DNA from: Anadara kagoshimensis
Lineage: Eukaryota > Mollusca > Bivalvia > Arcoida > Arcidae
Assembly: GCA_021292105.1 (NCBI GenBank)
Contig: CM037869.1
Location: 28,659,536-28,723,535 of the forward strand
DNA: 64,000 nt
Reading direction: 5' to 3'
Shown: positions 56,736 through 64,000 of the stretch, in pieces
Layout of the letters: the number at the start of each line of letters is the position of its first letter
Numbering within the stretch: the first letter of the stretch is position 1
Program-made: the position numbers and the translations under genes
Notes under the pieces: generated by a model
The model's database searches: none
The model's input: the letters and a program-made list of their open reading frames with translations, nothing else
What the model was told of the DNA's origin: nothing

Positions 56736-57475
56736 GGACACAAGTAATGTGCCTAAAATAGTAAATTTTTCTGGCGATGAACCACCTCAGAAAGGTGATG
56801 TTTCATATAAAGAGTGGAGGTTTGAGGTCAATTGTCTATCTAATGATCCTGATATAGCCCCCAATATATTAATTCAGGCTATTAGAAAATCCCTAAGAGG
56901 TAGTGCACACCAGTTATTGTTACCCCTCGGTAAAACAGCTACCGTTCACCAAATTATACGAAAATTTGACAATTTCTTTGGTGACATGAGTACTAATGGC
57001 ATGATAATGTTACAGTTTTTTAATGCATTTAGAAAACCGGAAGAGTTTGTTGCATATTTTCGGTGTAGATTAGAGTCATTGTTACAATCTGCCATTGATC
57101 AGGGGCACCTCAAATGAATTACTAAGACAAGTGCTGGACATCTTTAAACGATGAAAATTTACAAGCCCAGACTCGTCATAAATATGATAGTACAAAAAGT
57201 TATGACGAGCTGTTAAGAGAGAATAGGCAGGTTGAAAGAGAAATTAAAGATAATAGACAGATCAATAAACAGCAGAGCCAACATATCAGTAAAACAATTC
57301 AACATCAACCTATGGTAGAGGACCCAATGATCAAATTAGAAAATAAGATTAATAAAAAATAAGAGGCTTTGGAGAAAAAAGTTATGCAAAAAGTTGAACA
57401 AAAATTTGATCAAGCTCTTCAAAGGTTAGATCAACTTAATTTGCATAATAATCCAGGTAATTATAATAATGAATA
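56736..57475 (+). pseudogene. Ty3/gypsy-type gag remnant
   Basis: The frame to 57117 reads 'VPKIVNFSGDEPPQKGDVSY', 'KEWRFEVNCL', 'LIQAIRKSLRGSAHQLLLPL' and 'FRCRLESLLQSAIDQGHLK'. This is the capsid region of a Ty3/gypsy gag common in bivalves. After a stop and shift the frame resumes with 'DENLQAQTRHKYDSTKSYDE' and 'NRQVEREIKDNRQINKQQSQ', and a Lys/Gln-rich coiled region ends near 57475. Gly-Arg-Asn-rich sequence follows, in place of a clear zinc knuckle. No upstream ATG fits (a stop precedes 56736), so the start is lost. Confidence 0.75.
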
Positions 57476-57667
57476 AATGTGCCCCAGGGGAGGTCAATCA
57501 AGAGGCAGATATAATAACCATAGGGGCAGAGGACATACTAGTAATCGGACAAGGGGAGGTAATAATAAAAACAACAATAATGACCAAAATACGTCGTGAC
57601 CTCGGTTTCTGGCCGATCGCAGGTCACAACAGGTATAAATGACCAAAATAATTAAAAAGACAGAATA

Positions 57668-58375
57668 ATTGGGATGTGTAACCAAAGTTTTGTATGTATA
57701 CAGGGTCAAGATATGTCAGCACTTATTGATAGTGGTTCTATGGTTACTACTCTTTCAGTGTCTGGTTATAACAGTCTTATAGACAAACCAGAACTAGGAT
57801 TTGAAATAGCAACTACAGATGGTGATATTTTATATTATTTGGGCTATATCGAGTGTGCTACATAGCATGGCCTGGTAGTCAGGAAGAAATACCTGTACCA
57901 GACACTCATTTTACTTCTGTTTGTCCAATTATTTTGGGAACAAATTTTTTACATGTATGTAAAGATAGTATTTCTACTAAGGACAGAGTTTCTTTACCAG
58001 AGGCCTGGCAGGTAGGGTTAGATACTATGACATGTAGCCAATATATTGTCAAATCTATTAATAAGAAACCAGTCAAGAATCAACTATTTGAAACTAGTAA
58101 TACAAGGTAAAGCTAAGTTAAGTTAAAAAGAAACAAATTGTGACAAGTGATACAAAGGAGATAAATATCTATAAATGGGAATTAAAGCGGCACCTGAAAA
58201 GAAATCACAAAATACATGAACTGGAGGCTGTGGCATTTCTTAATGCAACGTCAGGGATTATGATTTCGAATTCGAAATATATACCTCAAAAGGGAGTTCT
58301 GTCACCAGAAAGGGATTTGCTAAAACATTGTAGTAGTTTTCTTGTATTAGTTAAGAATCATACCATAGCCTAAAT
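57668..58375 (+). pseudogene. retroviral-type aspartic protease and downstream pol fragment
   Basis: The frame from about 57670 reads 'NQSFVCIQGQDMSALIDSGS' and 'MVTTLSVSGYNSLI', with the Asp-Ser-Gly catalytic triplet. A shift near 57865 leads to 'WPGSQEEIPVPDTHFTSVCP' and 'IILGTNFLHVC', the second conserved strand of this protease type. A further stretch (58140-58373) has no recognised motif. No reverse transcriptase follows, so the element is truncated after the protease. It lies just downstream of the gag remnant and surely belongs to the same insertion. Confidence 0.75.
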
Positions 58376-58445
58376 AGCAAATCCTGCTGCAGTTATGAAA
58401 GAGCTGAAATAACATATATCTTGAGCTTCCGGTAACAGACAATTG

Positions 58446-58690
58446 GACGATTCCAACTCGTCCCAACTTCATTTCACCAACTCGCCCCAGTTTTTTTTAC
58501 CAACTCGTCCCACATTACTGGTCGTATTTTGTAATTTGATTTGGACTACCAACTCGACCCACTTAAATAGCTAACTCGTCCTACTTTTTTGGTCGTGTTT
58601 TGTACTTTGATTTAGGCTACCAACTCGTCCCACATTTTTGATCGTATTTTTACCCCGATTTGGACTACTGTCAATTCGTTCCACTATTTG
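58446..58690. repeat. iterated CCAACTCGTCCCA motif, about seven copies
   Basis: 'ccaactcgtcccaac', 'ccaactcgccccag', 'ccaactcgtcccac', 'ccaactcgacccac', 'ctaactcgtcctac', 'ccaactcgtcccac' and 'tcaattcgttccac' follow one another at spacings of about 22-50 bases, separated by AT-rich spacers with 'gtattttgtaatttgattt'. The same motif occurs near the ends of the composite repeats at 17.7 and 23.0-24.3 kb. Confidence 0.8.
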
Positions 58691-58789
58691 TTTAGTCCCC
58701 TAAATCAAAAGACTTAGTATGATTTTATTTATTTCTATGTTAGAATTATCCAGACCAGATTCGCAATAGCTTGGGAGTAGAGTTGAGTA

Positions 58790-59098
58790 ATGGTGTTTAA
58801 CGTCCCAGTCAAGAATATTTCACTTATATCGAGACGTCGCCAGCTATAGGCGAAGGGGCAGAAATGTTGCGCTGATGGCATTATACAGGGTTCTTTATCG
58901 TGCCAAGCCTACCAAGACACGAGACCTCGTTTATTTTAGGTTCCCATCCGAAAGAACCGTGACTTTCGTTTCGTGATGCCGAGTGCTTGGCGAAAGAACA
59001 GTCACTACCTACTTTTAAGTCTTTAGTCAGACCCGGCAGGGGTTCGAACCTACGACCTCCCACTTACGGAGCAAGCACTCAATAGCTACCAACTGGCA
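58790..59098 (-). mobile_element. tRNA-headed SINE, near full length
   Basis: On the minus strand the B box GGTTCGAACC lies at 59041-59050 (read on the complement) with the A-box region upstream ('agttggtagc'). The body has 'gcgaaagaacagtcactac' (59000 region, plus strand) and the tail reads 'gtgtttaacgtcccagtcaa' at 58791. It is the most complete of the three copies of this group. The small minus-strand frame at 58881-59063 is part of it. Confidence 0.85.
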
Positions 59099-59099
59099 A

Positions 59100-59570
59100 T
59101 AGCTTAGGGTAAATTAAACAACTTTAGGTCTTTTAACTTGGAAAATAATTAAAATAAACATTAATTAAAACAAAAATTTTAAATGGCAATGGTTTCAATG
59201 CAATGACCAATTATGGGTACAGGTACATCGCATAGTATATACTATGTACAGGTTAAGAGACGTTACTGCTGTCTCGCCTACGGTGTACCCTTTGAGCGAA
59301 ACGGTAGATCGCTCGCTTGACAAACGGACGACCCGATTCCTGGCGTCGGGAGAAGGAAATTTTATAACTTATTTCATTGTAACCAGCATTTACGTTACAC
59401 AAAACCCCGATTCCGTGGATAAATTTGAAATCGGGTAATGGTTCCAACATGTTTAAGTCCAAATATGCATGTTTTAATTTCTTAACAGTTCATCCAAAGA
59501 TCCGAAATTATATATTAACTATTGACTAGCCACTCTATACATTTGCCATTTGCCAACTATACTGGTTTCC
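59100..59570. other. no gene seen
   Basis: No supported feature. Overlapping frames at 59244-59462 on both strands are unrecognised. Confidence 0.45.
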
Positions 59571-59574
59571 TTCG

Positions 59575-60845
59575 TCAACGAAGCTTATCACTAGTGTGCG
59601 TGCAAGAAAAATAGTAAAAAACGAAGATAGAGCCATCAGATTCATCACCGGGGACTACAGAACAAAAGATAATGAATTTATTACAAAGAAACAAATCATA
59701 GCGCTTCAAATCATAAAGCAATAGACAACAATGAGGATGTAGATATCTATTTAGACTTCCAAAAAGCTTTTGACACTGTGCCCCATAGAAGATTATGTGC
59801 AAAGCTCCAAGGATACGGAATTGGAGGCGATATTCTCAACTGGATGCAAGACTTCTTGTCGGAAAGGAGACAACGTGTAGTACTCAACGGTAAAAAATCA
59901 GATTGGAAACCAGTACTTAGTGGAATCCAACAAGGAAGTGTTCTCGGACCTATTCTATTTCTAATCTTTATTAACGATCTGCCAGAAGCTGTCCAAAGTG
60001 TCATTAAAATCTTTGCGGACGACACAAAGCTTTATAGGATAATCAAAACCAGACAAGACAGTAATATATTTCAGGATGATATTGATGTAATAAATATCTG
60101 GTCTCAAGAGTGGCAATTAAAATTTAACGAGAAGAAATGCAAACACCTACACCTAAGAAAAAAAATTTGTTAAGTATACAATTTGAATGGTACAGAAATC
60201 AAAAAAGTAAAAGAAAAAGATCTAGGAATAATAGTGGACCATAAATTAACCTTCAGGGACCATATCCACTCCTCTGTGAAAAAAGCAAATAAAATGTTGG
60301 GTCTACTAAGAAGAACCTTCAAAAATATGAATAAGGACACTTTTGTACCACTATATAAATCATTAGTTAGACCTCATCTTGAGTATGGCAGCAATGCCTG
60401 GTCGGTAATGTACAAAAAAGATGCTGCTATAATAGAAAACGTCCAACGTAGAGCCAGCAAATTGGTTAAATCCATAAGACACACTCCTTATTCATCACGA
60501 CTAAAATTACTTGGTTTACCAACTCTGGAATATAGGAGAAAAAGATCCGACGTAGTACAAATGTACAAAATTCAACACAATATTGACAAAGTAGATAAAA
60601 ACATATTCTCCTACTCAAAAAGCAACACCAGGGGGCACAATTTCAAACTCCATAAAGAATTCAGTAGAACTAATATGAGGAAAGCAACTTTTAGTCAACG
60701 TGTGACAAATACATGGAATTCCCTACCAGCGGAACTCGTCAACAAACCATCTCTGAATAGCTTTAAAAGTGCCATTAACAAGCATTGGACAAAAGTAAAA
60801 TCTAAAATTCCACCCGACCATTTACGAACCGGAACCGGATAGAAC
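59575..60845 (+). pseudogene. LINE reverse transcriptase, C-terminal two thirds (jockey/CR1-like)
   Basis: From about 59725 the frame reads 'DVDIYLDFQKAFDTVPHRRL' with the first catalytic Asp, 'LSGIQQGSVLGPILFLIFIN' and 'KIFADDTKLYR' with the FADD catalytic pair, then 'WQLKFNEKKCKHL'. In an A run near 60160 the frame changes and a stop occurs. The second frame (60183-60842) gives 'KVKEKDLGIIVDHKLTFRDH', 'LVRPHLEYGSNAWSVMYKKD' and 'RVTNTWNSLPAELVNKPSLN' before the natural stop. This is the reverse transcriptase and connected C-terminal domain of a jockey/CR1-group LINE. The usual Pro of the PQG motif is Gln. An unrelated LINE C-terminal scrap ('EDRAIRFITGDYRTKD') sits just upstream at 59610-59670. 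The endonuclease is absent. Confidence 0.85.
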
Positions 60846-61944
60846 AGAAACTAGTCTAAAGAACTTCATTAAAATGGACCAGACCAGAGAGGCGAAAAGC
60901 CTATAGTGGTTACTACAGACAGGTAACAGGTAAATCATGTCCCCTGATTAGTCATAATCATGCACCCCCCCCCCCCCCCCCCAATGCGAAGCAGTACACG
61001 GTGACGCTAGTCGCCCCAGTTTCTGGTAATACTTTTTAAGTCTTTTTTCATTTAAGTGTACTGTGTCCGTACAAAAATCAATTGTATTTCCAAATTTCAC
61101 CATCTTCTTCCCATAACGTTTTTTGACTGCTCTGTTCACAAGCTTTCTACATTTGCTGAATAAAAGCTGTTTAAAACAGAAAATTGAATAAAGTCGCCAC
61201 CCCGCGGTAAAATCTCGCCAATAAAACCTGAATGTTTTTCTCTCTTAATGTCTCAGTCACAGCTGAAACACTGTCAAACACTTGCTTTGGTGAATCGCTA
61301 ATAGAAATGCCATTTCCCAAAGTAGAATAAGATAAATGCTTAACCCGAAATTGCGATTTATCAAATTACTGTTACCCTCGTTTCGCATGAAAATCTTTTC
61401 CATTTTAATGCCATCCGTGATCTTTCCTTTCTTATATGAAGTAGAAAGGCGAGTCAAAGCAAATGCATAATGAAATCTCATGTCCAGCAATAAGTAGCAA
61501 ACGTGACAATCGTAATAAAGAATAAATTCTTGCAAAATCTCGCGTCCAACTGTGTTCACACCACGGCGCATTCTGCAAGTCCCTAATGGGTAAGCAGATT
61601 TTCGTTTAGATGTATTAAAAATGGTACTAGTTAAATTAGATAATAAGTATCAAAAACACTAGAATGAAATAGTCAATATAAATAGCATGAAGACTTCCGT
61701 GGCATGTTGTAGGCACATTCTTTTTAAGGACGAGTTGTCAAGAATTTCATCGGCCCAATTATTTTGGCTTAGATGTTTGACAGTCATTTCGTCCCATTTA
61801 GTTTAGCCAAACTTTTGAGTACGTGCCTTGTTTTAGCGGATTTTGCTGTTGTCCATCAATATAAGGTAATGGAGTTATGTATTTATCTAATTGTATTAGA
61901 TTGAAAACGTGAACGTTGTCTAGCTGTAACTAATGTAGCGCGTT
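60846..61944. other. LINE 3' flank, C homopolymer, no gene recognised
   Basis: The first ~100 bases may be the LINE's 3' untranslated region. A run of about 18 C lies at 60965-60982. Two minus-strand frames (60948-61139, 61257-61571) read as protein-like but were not recognised. At 61731 'ggacgagttgtc' and at 61790 'tttcgtcccattta' are an inverted pair of the CCAACTCGT motif. Confidence 0.4.
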
Positions 61945-62880
61945 TAAAACAAATCAAAAACAAACATACTAATCCATGTCCGAAAAACAATCCAAAAGCA
62001 AAGTAAAAACTTTGGAACTGACAAGTTAGGTTAGACACGTGAACGTCCACCAGGGAAGTGAGGCCGGGTTCTCCGGAAGGATAAGCACTTCCTGTTTAGC
62101 TAGCTACACCTACCATGTGTGTAATCAAAATTGTGTGAAAGGAACATGGAACTATGAGACGTCAAATATATCCAGGGCAATCCTGGACACAGAGACATCA
62201 AACTTATCAACAATAATGTGATGACGGCCATAAAACTTTTTGAGGGCCTTGATTGTTTTGTTGTGCAAAGTCCCCGTAGTGGGAAAAAGCTCTACTATAG
62301 CGTTCTAATTGGGAAACAAATACACCATATACAGGAGAAGCAGGTATATTGCTGCATAAAAACGAAGTTGACAGTAGACAAATTAAAGTCATCACGTTTG
62401 TCATAGAGTTTCAAATGTAGCCTTTCGTGTGCGTCATAATTCAGGTATAAGTCTAAATATGAAGCAGAACTTGAGGAATCAGTCGTGTCTTTTATTTCAA
62501 GCTCACTAGGATAGATGACATTTACATAGTCTCCAAATTTAGGATTGTTAAGAGACAGAACGTCATCTATATATCTGTATGTTGAGTTTAATGATTTTGC
62601 GACAGTATTATCATCAGATTTAACAAGGTTCTGCATATAAATTCTGCTTCGTAAGAATAAAGAAACAAATCAGCAAGCAATGGTGCACAGTTTGTTCCAA
62701 TTGGTATACCGATTGTTTGCTGAAAAACTATATTACCAAACACAATAACTATGTTGTGTATCAAAAACTCCAACATTTTGTTGATGGTATCTTCAGTATA
62801 ATTTTGTTTGGAATCAGTATTGGTGTCTTGGGGAGAGCTTTTTTCCACAAGAGAACTGTTGTTGGGTGAACAGAGCAGGC
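61945..62880 (-). mobile_element. Penelope-like retroelement, reverse transcriptase C-terminal half plus 3' region
   Basis: From about 62848 the minus strand reads 'TINKMLEFLIHNIVIVFGNI', 'VFQQTIGIPIGTNCAPLLAD' and 'LFLYSYEAEFI'. After a shift come 'LNSTYRYIDDVLSLNNPKFG' with the YIDD catalytic motif, 'YPSELEIKDTTDSSSSASYL' and 'DAHERLHLKLYDKRDDFN'. After another shift the sequence is 'CSNIPASPVYGVFVSQLERY', then 'KKFYG' type residues near 62250. The order GIPxGTNCAPLLADLFLYSYE - YIDDVLSLNN - LYDKRDDFN is that of a reverse transcriptase family I assign to Penelope-like elements. The GIY-YIG endonuclease is not seen. About 330 bases of 3' region follow to 61945, shared with three other places in the window. 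It is broken by two shifts and so dead. Confidence 0.7.
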
Positions 62881-63475
62881 AAACAAAAACGGCATGTTAA
62901 CATTTGTAAAGTTTTAAAAACCTTATATCAATGGTCTTGTGACTCTTGCCGCTGCTCTGCCTGTCATAGTGTCATGATGGATTTTTCCTTAATTTTCATA
63001 CGGTTTTGAAAATGGCCTATCTTTTTGCAATATAAACATTGCTTATTTGATGGACATATACTAGTAGATCTTATATGATAAGTTTTACCTCCTTAAATCT
63101 CTCACATGGAGATTCAAAATTATTATTCTGTACAAGTTGTCCTGATTGACTATGGATAGGGTTTATTGGTGTTGATTGCTGTTTGTCCATAGATGGGGCG
63201 TGGAACTGAGGGTCGTTGATGTCCGTACTCTCGTTATTTTATCGTTGCTGGCTGGTCCGGTTTTGTCTATATGTCGGTTTTACTGTATGGTGTTCTTGTT
63301 AAGCAGACAGTGTTGTATCCACACTGTCCATGCGCGAAACAAGTTTGTTGAATTGATGATACTGCTGATACCACTGCTTAGTTAATTGTGAACGTAATGT
63401 CATTTGAATAGCTATTATTTATTATCGACAGTGTAATTTCAGCAACAGCGGCGTGTTCACACTGTTCGTCCATGA
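62881..63475. other. no gene seen
   Basis: AT-rich DNA between the Penelope-like and gag remnants. Nothing recognised. Confidence 0.45.
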
Positions 63476-63477
63476 AT

Positions 63478-63960
63478 CTAGACCGTTTTTGGGATGATAA
63501 TTTTGGCTAAGTCAGTATGAAATCCTTTTTGCGTTAATGAAACTAGGAATTGTTCCATAACGAAGTTTTCAGAATTTAACACCACAGCTCGATGTATATA
63601 GCTATCCACTGTTTCCCCAGGTTTCTGTTTCAATTCACTCAAGTCAAATCCTTGTTTTATCACGGACTGCCACCTTTTCATAAATTCGACTTTAATAGAA
63701 TTTAAATGTTAGATTTTTTAATTGTCGAGTGCCATGAACCATTGTCTGGGGACTCCCACTAAATGAAAAGGCAACAATAAAATCACATCTGTCTTTGGCA
63801 TTTTTAATATTTTCTGAAGTGTAATAAACATCACACACATTTGTCATCATGTTGTTGAATCGGAATGTCAATCAAACCTATTAATTATAACATTATACCG
63901 CTGTTGAAATCTAGGCGGAGGCGGCGGCATTAAAGAATGTAATGTCACTGGTGTAATGAC
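63478..63960 (-). pseudogene. Ty3/gypsy-type gag remnant
   Basis: The minus strand reads 'VILLLPFHLVGVPRQWFMAL', stops, then 'FMKRWQSVIKQGFDLSELKQ', 'KPGETVDSYIHRAVVLNSEN' and 'VMEQFLVSLTQKGFHTDL'. The order 'LPFHL.G...WF..L', 'F..RW...F', 'LKQKPGETVDSYI' is that of a Ty3/gypsy gag capsid. A part further upstream (about 63800-63900) has 'RFNNMMTNVCDVY' in another frame. Stops lie between the first two blocks. The rest of the element would lie at lower coordinates but is not there, so it is a fragment. It is not the same family as the gags at 33.2-33.6 kb or 56.7 kb by sequence. Confidence 0.65.
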
Positions 63961-64000
63961 TGGCGACAATGTCGATGACTTTGACGGCCCTAAAGACCTT

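Noticed and set aside
61257-61571. 104-codon minus-strand ORF
   Set aside because: Protein-like in parts but no recognised family, no splice support and no second copy; not enough to call a gene.

Overview
The window looks like a piece of a mollusc genome, most likely a bivalve. It is AT-rich and intron-like, with no operons and almost no long ORFs. It is packed with decayed transposable elements, tRNA-headed SINEs, satellites and the 'AGGTCA'-rich interspersed repeats that are familiar from bivalve genomes. The genus cannot be named from the sequence alone. No complete, clearly functional host gene is visible. Most open frames either belong to dead mobile elements or are antisense shadows. 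(Protein-family calls were made by eye from motifs; no search was run.)

Layout. 0.7-6.4 kb: fragments of a DDE_Tnp_4-type transposase and of an inhibitor-of-apoptosis BIR domain, a possible two-exon host fragment, T-rich repeats, and the N-terminal half of a pogo-type transposase. 7.5-15.4 kb: unrecognised broken frames, a LINE tail, a SINE, a chromodomain-like exon, a 197-bp tandem duplication and a DIRS-type reverse transcriptase fragment. 17.5-24.4 kb: two adjacent copies of one ~1.5-kb repeat. The first copy is split by a 3.67-kb insertion that carries a pseudogene of the 'HxEADTR' family. 25.1-27.2 kb: an AGGTCA-rich element and a hAT transposase tail. 28.6-30.2 kb: a four-unit ~400-bp satellite. 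31-33.6 kb: a SINE and a Ty3/gypsy remnant.

34.5-44.6 kb is the most informative stretch: a minus-strand BEL/Pao retrotransposon with two ~780-bp LTRs. Its body has lost the RNase H and integrase region. Its 3' LTR was split by a 4.5-kb block, which itself contains an AGGTCA-type repeat with 11-bp terminal inverted repeats, and that repeat is interrupted in turn. 44.7-51 kb: a pogo-type transposase exon, a MITE with pogo-like ends and TA duplication, an open HIRAN-domain exon, a second AGGTCA element with 145-bp monomers, and PHD-finger and NADAR fragments. 54.3-56.2 kb: a 180-bp satellite and a long GAT-rich tract. 56.7-64 kb: Ty3/gypsy gag and protease, a SINE, a LINE reverse transcriptase, a Penelope-like reverse transcriptase and another gag.

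The elements do not act together as a pathway. What the window records is layered insertion history: elements inside elements, several families present more than once (SINE, Penelope-like ends, AGGTCA repeats, a 'CCAACTCGT' iterated motif), and a few host-like domains (BIR, HIRAN, PHD, NADAR, chromo) left as isolated exons or fragments. The HIRAN exon and the 2.7-3.2 kb fragment are the best candidates for something still expressed.
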